64,000 bases of DNA from Harpalus rubripes (taxonomy: Eukaryota; Arthropoda; Insecta; Coleoptera; Carabidae), in contig CAUJCB010000106.1 in the NCBI GenBank assembly GCA_963082715.1, positions 1 through 64,000 on the forward strand, in the 5' to 3' direction. Shown here piece after piece: positions 55,501 to 64,000 of this stretch. The position numbers and the translations under genes are program-made. Under the pieces are notes generated by a model. It was not told the DNA's origin. It did not search any database and worked only from the letters and a program-made list of their open reading frames with translations. The stretch's first letter is position 1. Every line of letters starts with the position of its first letter.

Positions 55501-56141
55501 AAATTGACTATGCGTGTTAGTGCGTGTCGTAACTAGCATCGCTCGAACGACGGCAAGTGGTCCAATAGCTCCCGGCATGTAAAAATCGAAATAATCACAC
55601 CCCATTTGTTAATTTTTTCTACCCTGATAGATATTATATAAGAAAATGTTAATTTTTAGCAACGCACACATATTACATACATTTTGCTATATACAATATT
55701 ATTATATAAACTATTTTTGTTTATTTTTTTTTTTAAACACTTACACAATTGTAGAGAAAGTTGTACTTGGAATAATTTTTAATATATATAAAATATAGAA
55801 AAAGATCCATATGTAAAATACATATATACAATTAGATATATAACGTTATATGCGTAAAAATATAAACAATTACACAGAAAAACATGATTAGACCCAGTTA
55901 TTTCCGAAAACCCATTTTAGACTTCAATTATTAAAAATATTAAAATTAATATCTTGCTGAAATTTATTTTTCAGCCTGCTGAAATATCTGAAACTTTCGA
56001 TACGTCTAAGACAAGGTCTGCTTAATAAAACCGTTTATACAACAAATCTGTAATAATTAAAACATTAATTCCTTGATGAAATTTTTTCAGCTGGCTGAAA
56101 ATTCTGAAACTTTGTCCACATATAAAATAATGCGTGCTGAA
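52544..56141 (+). repeat. Block H, copy 2: the same unit with one monomer fewer (3598 bp)
   Basis: Monomers 74-78 match monomers 68, 69, 71, 72 and 73 by the same rare variants, in the same order. The counterpart of monomer 70 (49665-50383) is absent, which accounts for the 720-bp size difference. Small differences remain: monomer 74 keeps the full GTTAGTG core, 77 has TATTATTAT, and 78 has CGATACG where 73 has CGTTACG. A one-monomer loss here or gain in the first copy by unequal exchange would explain it. Confidence 0.88.
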
Positions 56142-59031
56142 TACAAATTTTCAAACCGCTAATTTCTATCTCATTTAGTATAAAAGTTATATAAGAAAAT
56201 CAATCAAAATTTTTTTTTTTAAAATTGACCATGCGTGTTAGTGCGTGTCTAAACTAGCATCGCTCGAACGACGGCAAGTGGTCCAATAGCTCCCGGCATG
56301 TAAAAATCGAAATAATCACACCCCATTTGTTAATTTTTTCTACCCTGATAGATATTATATAAGAAAATGTTAATTTTTAGCAACGCACACATATTACATA
56401 CATTTTCCTATATACAATATTATAATATAAACTATTTTTTTTTATTTATTTTTTTTTAAACACTTACACAATCGTAGAGAAAGTTGTACTTGGAATAATT
56501 TTTAATATATATAAAATATAGAAAAAGATCCATATGTAAAATACATATATACACTTAGATATATAACGTTATATGCGTAAAAATATAAACAATTACACAG
56601 AAAAAGATGATTAGACCCAGTTATTTCCGAAAACCCATTTTAGACTTCAATTATTAAAAATATTAAGATTAATATCTTGCTGAAATTTATTTTTCAGCCT
56701 GCTGAAATATCTGAAACTTTCGATACGTCTAAGACAAGGTCTGCTTAATAAAACCGTTTATACAACAAATCTGTAAAAATTAAAACATTAATTCCTTGAT
56801 GAAATTTTTTTCAGCTGGCTGAAAATTCTGAAACTTTGTCCACATATAAAATAATGCGTGCTGAATACAAATTTTCAAACCGCTAATTTCTATCTCATTT
56901 AGTATAAAAGTTATATAAGAAAATCAATCAAAAATTTTTAAAAAAATTGACCATGCGTGTTAGTGCGTGTCTAAACTAGCATCGCTCGAACGACGGCAAG
57001 TGGTCCAATAGCTCCCGGCATGTAAAAATCGAAATAATCACACCCCATTTGTTAATTTTTTCTACCCTGATAGATATTATATAAGAAAATGTTAATTTTT
57101 AGCAACGCACACATATTACATACATTTTCCTATATACAATATTATAATATAAACTATTTTTTTTTTATTTATTTTTTTTTAAACACTTACACAATCGTAG
57201 AGAAAGTTGTACTTGGAATAATTTTTAATATATATAAAATATAGAAAAAGATCCATATGTAAAATACATATATACACTTAGATATATAACGTTATATGCG
57301 TAAAAATATAAACAATTACACAGAAAAAGATGATTAGACCCAGTTATTTCCGAAAACCCATTTTAGACTTCAATTATTAAAAATATTAAGATTAATATCT
57401 TGCTGAAATTTATTTTTCAGCCTGCTGAAATATCTGAAACTTTCGATACGTCTAAGACAAGGTCTGCTTAATAAAACCGTTTATACAACAAATCTGTAAA
57501 AATTAAAACATTAATTCCTTGATGAAATTTTTTTCAGCTGGCTGAAAATTCTGAAACTTTGTCCACATATAAAATAATGCGTGCTGAATACAAATTTTCA
57601 AACCGCTAATTTCTATCTCATTTAGTATAAAAGTTATATAAGAAAATCAATCAAAAATTTTTAAAAAAATTGACCATGCGTGTTAGTGCGTGTCTAAACT
57701 AGCATCGCTCGAACGACGGCAAGTGGTCCAATAGCTCCCGGCATGTAAAAATCGAAATAATCACACCCCATTTGTTAATTTTTTCTACCCTGATAGATAT
57801 TATATAAGAAAATGTTAATTTTTAGCAACGCACACATATTACATACATTTTCCTATATACAATATTATAATATAAACTATTTTTTTTTTATTTATTTTTT
57901 TTTAAACACTTACACAATCGTAGAGAAAGTTGTACTTGGAATAATTTTTAATATATATAAAATATAGAAAAAGATCCATATGTAAAATACATATATACAC
58001 TTAGATATATAACGTTATATGCGTAAAAATATAAACAATTACACAGAAAAAGATGATTAGACCCAGTTATTTCCGAAAACCCATTTTAGACTTCAATTAT
58101 TAAAAATATTAAAATTAATATCTTGCTGAAATTTATTTTTCAGCCTGCTGAAATATCTGAAACTTTCGATACGTCTAAGACAAGGTCTGCTTAATAAAAC
58201 CGTTTATACAACAAATCTGTAAAAATTAAAACATTAATTCCTTGATGAAATTTTTTTCAGCTGGCTGAAAATTCTGAAACTTTGTCCACATATAAAATAA
58301 TGCGTGCTGAATACAAATTTTCAAACCGCTAATTTCTATCTCATTTAGTATAAAAGTTATATAAGAAAATCAATCAAAATTTTTTTAAAATATTGACCAT
58401 GCGTGTTAGTGCGTGTCTAAACTAGCATCGCTCGAACGACGGCAAGTGGTCCAATAGCTCCCGGCATGTAAAAATCGAAATAATCACACCCCATTTGTTA
58501 ATTTTTTCTACCCTGATAGATATTATATAAGAAAATGTTAATTTTTAGCAACGCACACATATTACATACATTTTCCTATATACAATATTATAATATAAAC
58601 TATTTTTTTTTTTAATTTTTTTTAAACACTTACACAATCGTAGAGAAAGTTGTACTTGGAATAATTTTTAATATATATAAAATATAGAAAAAGATCCATA
58701 TGTAAAATACATATATACACTTAGATATATAACGTTATATGCGTAAAAATATAAACAATTACACAGAAAAAGATGATTAGACCCAGTTATTTCCGAAAAC
58801 CCATTTTAGACTTCAATTATTAAAAATATTAAAATTAATATCTTGCTGAAATTTATTTTTCAGCCTGCTGAAATATCTGAAACTTTCGATACGTCTAAGA
58901 CAAGGTCTGCTTAATAAAACCGTTTATACAACAAATCTGTAAAAATTAAAACATTAATTCCTTGATGAAATTTTTTTCAGCTGGCTGAAAATTCTGAAAC
59001 TTTGTCCACATATAAAATAATGCGTGCTGAA

Positions 59032-60471
59032 TACAAATTTTCAAACCGCTAATTTCTATCTCATTTAGTATAAAAGTTATATAAGAAAATCAATCAAAAT
59101 TTTTTTAAAAAATTGACCATGCGTGTTAGTGCGTGTCTAAACTAGCATCGCTCGAACGACGGCAAGTGGTCCAATAGCTCCCGGCATGTAAAAATCGAAA
59201 TAATCACACCCCATTTGTTAATTTTTTCTACCCTGATAGATATTATATAAGAAAATGTTAATTTTTAGCAACGCACACATATTACATACATTTTCCTATA
59301 TACAATATTATAATATAAACTATTTTTTTTTAAATTTTTTTTAAACACTTACACAATCGTAGAGAAAGTTGTACTTGGAATAATTTTTAATATATATAAA
59401 ATATAGAAAAAGATCCATATGTAAAATACATATATACACTTAGATATATAACGTTATATGCGTAAAAATATAAACAATTACACAGAAAAAGATGATTAGA
59501 CCCAGTTATTTCCGAAAACCCATTTTAGACTTCAATTATTAAAAATATTAAAATTAATATCTTGCTGAAATTTATTTTTCAGCCTGCTGAAATATCTGAA
59601 ACTTTCGATACGTCTAAGACAAGGTCTGCTTAATAAAACCGTTTATACAACAAATCTGTAAAAATTAAAACATTAATTCCTTGATGAAATTTTTTTCAGC
59701 TGGCTGAAAATTCTAAAACTTTGTCCACATATAAAATAATGCGTGCTGAATACAAATTTTCAAACCGCTAATTTCTATCTCATTTAGTATAAAAGTTATA
59801 TAAGAAAATCAATCAAAAATTTTTTAAAAAATTTACCATGCGTGTTAGTGCGTGTCTAAACTAGCATCGCTCGAACGACGGCAAGTGGTCCAATAGCTCC
59901 CGGCATGTAAAAATCGAAATAATCACACCCCATTTGTTAATTTTTTCTACCCTGATAGATATTATATAAGAAAATGTTAATTTTTAGCAACGCACACATA
60001 TTACATACATTTTCCTATATACAATATTATAATATAAACTATTTTTTTTTATTTATTTTTTTTAAACACTTAAACAATCGTAGAGAAAGTTGTACTTGGA
60101 ATAATTTTTAATATATATAAAATATAGAAAAAGATCCATATGTAAAATACATATATACACTTAGATATATAACGTTATATGCGTAAAAATATAAACAATT
60201 ACACAGAAAAAGATGATTAGACCCAGTTATTTCCGAAAACCCATTTTAGACTTCAATTATTAAAAATATTAAAATTAATATCTTGCTGAAATTTATTTTT
60301 CAGCCTGCTGAAATATCTGAAACTTTCGATACGTCTAAGACAAGGTCTGCTTAATAAAACCGTTTATACAACAAATCTGTAAAAATTAAAACATTAATTC
60401 CTTGATGAAATTTTTTTCAGCTGGCTGAAAATTCTGAAACTTTGTCCACATATAAAATAATGCGTGCTGAA
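59032..60471 (+). repeat. 1440-bp dimer, copy 1 (monomers 83-84)
   Basis: Monomer 83 has TTCTAAAACT near its end (TTCTGAAACT elsewhere) and a T tract split by AAA; monomer 84 has ATTTACCATG and CACTTAAACAATCG. This pair of unlike monomers is followed immediately by the same pair at 60472-61911. Reading line against line at an offset of exactly 1440, I saw no difference. Confidence 0.9.
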
Positions 60472-61911
60472 TACAAATTTTCAAACCGCTAATTTCTATC
60501 TCATTTAGTATAAAAGTTATATAAGAAAATCAATCAAAATTTTTTTAAAAAATTGACCATGCGTGTTAGTGCGTGTCTAAACTAGCATCGCTCGAACGAC
60601 GGCAAGTGGTCCAATAGCTCCCGGCATGTAAAAATCGAAATAATCACACCCCATTTGTTAATTTTTTCTACCCTGATAGATATTATATAAGAAAATGTTA
60701 ATTTTTAGCAACGCACACATATTACATACATTTTCCTATATACAATATTATAATATAAACTATTTTTTTTTAAATTTTTTTTAAACACTTACACAATCGT
60801 AGAGAAAGTTGTACTTGGAATAATTTTTAATATATATAAAATATAGAAAAAGATCCATATGTAAAATACATATATACACTTAGATATATAACGTTATATG
60901 CGTAAAAATATAAACAATTACACAGAAAAAGATGATTAGACCCAGTTATTTCCGAAAACCCATTTTAGACTTCAATTATTAAAAATATTAAAATTAATAT
61001 CTTGCTGAAATTTATTTTTCAGCCTGCTGAAATATCTGAAACTTTCGATACGTCTAAGACAAGGTCTGCTTAATAAAACCGTTTATACAACAAATCTGTA
61101 AAAATTAAAACATTAATTCCTTGATGAAATTTTTTTCAGCTGGCTGAAAATTCTAAAACTTTGTCCACATATAAAATAATGCGTGCTGAATACAAATTTT
61201 CAAACCGCTAATTTCTATCTCATTTAGTATAAAAGTTATATAAGAAAATCAATCAAAAATTTTTTAAAAAATTTACCATGCGTGTTAGTGCGTGTCTAAA
61301 CTAGCATCGCTCGAACGACGGCAAGTGGTCCAATAGCTCCCGGCATGTAAAAATCGAAATAATCACACCCCATTTGTTAATTTTTTCTACCCTGATAGAT
61401 ATTATATAAGAAAATGTTAATTTTTAGCAACGCACACATATTACATACATTTTCCTATATACAATATTATAATATAAACTATTTTTTTTTATTTATTTTT
61501 TTTAAACACTTAAACAATCGTAGAGAAAGTTGTACTTGGAATAATTTTTAATATATATAAAATATAGAAAAAGATCCATATGTAAAATACATATATACAC
61601 TTAGATATATAACGTTATATGCGTAAAAATATAAACAATTACACAGAAAAAGATGATTAGACCCAGTTATTTCCGAAAACCCATTTTAGACTTCAATTAT
61701 TAAAAATATTAAAATTAATATCTTGCTGAAATTTATTTTTCAGCCTGCTGAAATATCTGAAACTTTCGATACGTCTAAGACAAGGTCTGCTTAATAAAAC
61801 CGTTTATACAACAAATCTGTAAAAATTAAAACATTAATTCCTTGATGAAATTTTTTTCAGCTGGCTGAAAATTCTGAAACTTTGTCCACATATAAAATAA
61901 TGCGTGCTGAA
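60472..61911 (+). repeat. 1440-bp dimer, copy 2 (monomers 85-86)
   Basis: This is an apparently exact tandem copy of 59032-60471, with the same length and private variants. Monomer 87 (61912-62632) is a third copy of the second half only, again with ATTTACCATG and CACTTAAACAATCG but without the TTCTAAAACT monomer before it. Confidence 0.9.
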
Positions 61912-62632
61912 TACAAATTTTCAAACCGCTAATTTCTATCTCATTTAGTATAAAAGTTATATAAGAAAATCAATCAAAAATTTTTTAAAAAATTTACCAT
62001 GCGTGTTAGTGCGTGTCTAAACTAGCATCGCTCGAACGACGGCAAGTGGTCCAATAGCTCCCGGCATGTAAAAATCGAAATAATCACACCCCATTTGTTA
62101 ATTTTTTCTACCCTGATAGATATTATATAAGAAAATGTTAATTTTTAGCAACGCACACATATTACATACATTTTCCTATATACAATATTATAATATAAAC
62201 TATTTTTTTTTATTTATTTTTTTTAAACACTTAAACAATCGTAGAGAAAGTTGTACTTGGAATAATTTTTAATATATATAAAATATAGAAAAAGATCCAT
62301 ATGTAAAATACATATATACACTTAGATATATAACGTTATATGCGTAAAAATATAAACAATTACACAGAAAAAGATGATTAGACCCAGTTATTTCCGAAAA
62401 CCCATTTTAGACTTCAATTATTAAAAATATTAAAATTAATATCTTGCTGAAATTTATTTTTCAGCCTGCTGAAATATCTGAAACTTTCGATACGTCTAAG
62501 ACAAGGTCTGCTTAATAAAACCGTTTATACAACAAATCTGTAAAAATTAAAACATTAATTCCTTGATGAAATTTTTTTCAGCTGGCTGAAAATTCTGAAA
62601 CTTTGTCCACATATAAAATAATGCGTGCTGAA

Positions 62633-64000
62633 TACAAATTTTCAAACCGCTAATTTCTATCTCATTTAGTATAAAAGTTATACAAGAAAATCAATCAAAA
62701 AAATTTAAAAAAATTGACTATGCGTGTTAGTGCGTGTCGAAACTAGCATCGCTCGAACGACGGCAAGTGGTCCAATAGCTCCCGGCATGTAAAAATCGAA
62801 ATAATCACACCCCATTTGTTAATTTTTTCTACCCTGATAGATATTATATAAGAAAATGTTAACTTTTAGCAACGCACACATATTACATACATTTTGCTAT
62901 ATACAATATTATTATATAAACTATATTTCTTTATTTATTTTTTTTTAAACACTTACACAATTGTAGAGAAAGTTGTACTTGGAATAATTTTTAATATATA
63001 TAAAATATAGAAAAAGATCCATATGTAAAATACATATATACACTTAGATATATAACGTTATATGCGTAAAAATATAAACAATTACACAGAAAAACATGAT
63101 TAGACCCAGTTATTTCCGAAAACCCATTTTAGACTTCAATTATTAAATATATTAAAATTAATATCTTGCTGAAATTTATTTTTCAGCCGGCTGAAATATC
63201 TGAAACTTTCGTTACGTCTAAGACAAGGTCTGCTTAATAAAACCGTTTATACAACAAATCTGTAAAAATTAAAACATTAATTCCTTGATGAAATTTTTTT
63301 CAGCTGGCTGAAAATTCTGAAACTTTGTCCACATATAAAATAATGCGTGCTGAATACAAATTTTCAAACCGCTAATTTCTATCTCATTTAGTATAAAAGT
63401 TATATAAGAAAATCAATCAAAAAATTTTTAAAAAATTGACTATGCGTGTTAGTGCGTGTCGTAACTAGCATCGCTCGAACGACGGCAAGTGGTCCAATAG
63501 CTCCCGGCATGTAAAAATCGAAATAATCACACCCCATTTGTTAATTTTTTCTACCCTGATAGATATTATATAAGAAAATGTTAATTTTTAGCAACGCACA
63601 CATATTACATACATTTTGCTATATACAATATTATTATATAAACTATTTTTGTTTATTTTTTTTTTTAAACACTTACACAATTGTAGAGAAAGTTGTACTT
63701 GGAATAATTTTTAATATATATAAAATATAGAAAAAGATCCATATGTAAAATACATATATACAATTAGATATATAACGTTATATGCGTAAAAATATAAACA
63801 ATTACACAGAAAAACATGATTAGACCCAGTTATTTCCGAAAACCCATTTTAGACTTCAATTATTAAAAATATTAAAATTAATATCTTGCTGAAATTAATT
63901 TTTCAGCCTGCTGAAATATCTGAAACTTTCGATACGTCTAAGACAAGGTCTGCTTAATAAAACCGTTTATACAACAAATCTGTAAAAATTAAAACATTAA
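62633..64000 (+). repeat. Block J: monomer 88 and partial monomer 89
   Basis: Monomer 88 (722 bp) returns to the common type with GACTATG, GTCGAAAC and CAGCCGGCTG, and has a private ATATTTCTTTATT in the T-tract region. Monomer 89 begins at 63355 and is cut by the window end after 646 bp. It carries GTCGTAACTAGC, ATACAATTAGAT, CAGCCTGCTG and CGATACG, the set seen in monomer 78, and a private GAAATTAATTTTTC. The divergent island therefore sits between two copies of the monomer-73/78 type. Confidence 0.88.

Larger units (their letters stand above)
56142..62632 (+). repeat. Block I: nine monomers of a divergent subfamily
   Basis: Monomers 79-87 (724, 723, 723, 720, 719, 721, 719, 721 and 721 bp) differ from most of the array by a linked set of changes: GACCATG or TACCATG before the core, GTCTAAAC in the core, TTTTCCTAT, TATTATAATATAAAC, ATCGTAGAG, CAGAAAAAGATGATTAG, CAGCCTGCTG and CTTTCGATACG. 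Monomers 79-81 also share TTAAGATTAAT. Several of these markers occur in monomers 1, 2, 13-15, 25 and 26, so the subfamily is probably an old lineage rather than a foreign sequence. Confidence 0.9.
1..64000 (+). repeat. Satellite array, ~719-bp monomer, 88 full copies plus one partial
   Basis: The same sequence recurs about every 719 bp from the first base to the last, always in the same orientation. Monomer starts are 1, 717, 1437, 2153, 2872, 3591, 4310, 5029, 5748, 6467, 7186, 7905, 8625, 9346, 10065, 10785, 11503, 12225, 12943, 13661, 14379, 15098, 15817, 16535, 17256, 17975, 18695, 19412, 20134, 20852, 21570, 22288, 23007, 23726, 24444, 25165, 25884, 26602, 27320, 28038, 28759, 29480, 30203, 30926, 31647, 32366, 33087, 33810, 34531, 35254, 35975, 36698, 37419, 38142, 38863, 39586, 40307, 41026, 41744, 42462, 43181, 43912, 44632, 45350, 46068, 46789, 47508, 48226, 48946, 49665, 50384, 51105, 51824, 52544, 53265, 53984, 54705, 55424, 56142, 56866, 57589, 58312, 59032, 59751, 60472, 61191, 61912, 62633 and 63355. 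There are no inversions and no inserted elements. The family is not one I recognise; the role (centromeric or other heterochromatin) is inferred from array form only. Confidence 0.99.

Noticed and set aside
1..64000. CRISPR array
   Set aside because: The repeat unit is about 719 bp with no unique spacers between short repeats, and there are no cas genes.
1..64000. Tandem rDNA or histone-type gene repeats
   Set aside because: No rRNA-like or coding stretch occurs in the monomer; the longest open frame is 62 codons and is not conserved.
1..64000. LTR retrotransposon or DNA transposon copies as the repeat source
   Set aside because: The monomers abut directly without target-site duplications, terminal inverted repeats, primer-binding sites or reverse transcriptase/transposase frames. 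The short palindromes are internal and do not bound the unit.
1..64000. Telomeric repeats or array edge
   Set aside because: No short TTAGG-, TTAGGG- or TTTAGGG-type tandem run was seen, and both window ends fall inside monomers of the same satellite.

Overview
The whole 64 kb window is one uninterrupted satellite DNA array. A monomer of about 719 bp is repeated head-to-tail on one strand: 88 complete copies and a final 646-bp partial copy. Taking the first base of the window as the phase (each monomer begins at the TACAAA that follows GCTGAA), copy lengths run from 716 to 724 bp, with one 731-bp outlier that carries a 13-bp insertion. No unique sequence, protein-coding gene, rRNA, tRNA, transposon, CRISPR array or telomeric repeat interrupts the array. 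Both window edges lie inside it, so its true ends are not visible.

Organism: the period, the size of the array and its nested higher-order repeats point to a eukaryotic nuclear genome, most likely centromeric, pericentromeric, subtelomeric or other heterochromatin. A monomer counted by hand (3591-4309) is about 27% GC. CpG is not depleted in the GC-rich part, which fits an invertebrate or another lineage with little germline CpG methylation. I do not recognise the satellite family and cannot name a taxon.

Monomer anatomy (offsets from monomer start, measured in copy 3591-4309): a TATAAAAG motif at 38-45; a variable A/T tract at about 62-84; a GC- and CpG-rich conserved core at 85-158; a variable T tract at about 292-312; a 7-bp-stem hairpin at 387-403; a 14-bp palindrome centred on AACGTT at 416-429; and two diverged copies of a roughly 60-bp module at 517-575 and 634-692, each built on CTGAAA/TTTCAG motifs. 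The first module has a 16-bp perfect palindrome centred on GCCGGC. Most copy-to-copy variation is in homopolymer and TA-run lengths; the core is nearly invariant.

Layout: 1-2152 three divergent copies; 2153-8624 nine almost identical 719-720-bp copies; 8625-9345 a transitional copy; 9346-17255 and 17256-25164 two near-identical tandem copies of an 11-monomer, 7.9-kb block; 25165-28037 a partial further copy of part of that block; 28038-40306 a region with alternating 721/723-bp monomers (dimer and tetramer higher-order repeats); 40307-48225 a mosaic of types seen elsewhere; 48226-52543 and 52544-56141 a duplicated 6-/5-monomer block; 56142-62632 an island of a divergent subfamily that holds an exact-looking 1440-bp dimer duplication; 62633-64000 a return to the earlier type. 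This pattern is what unequal crossing-over and gene conversion produce at several length scales. The only 62-codon open frames (941-1129 and 31870-32058) are the same non-coding part of the monomer and are not genes.
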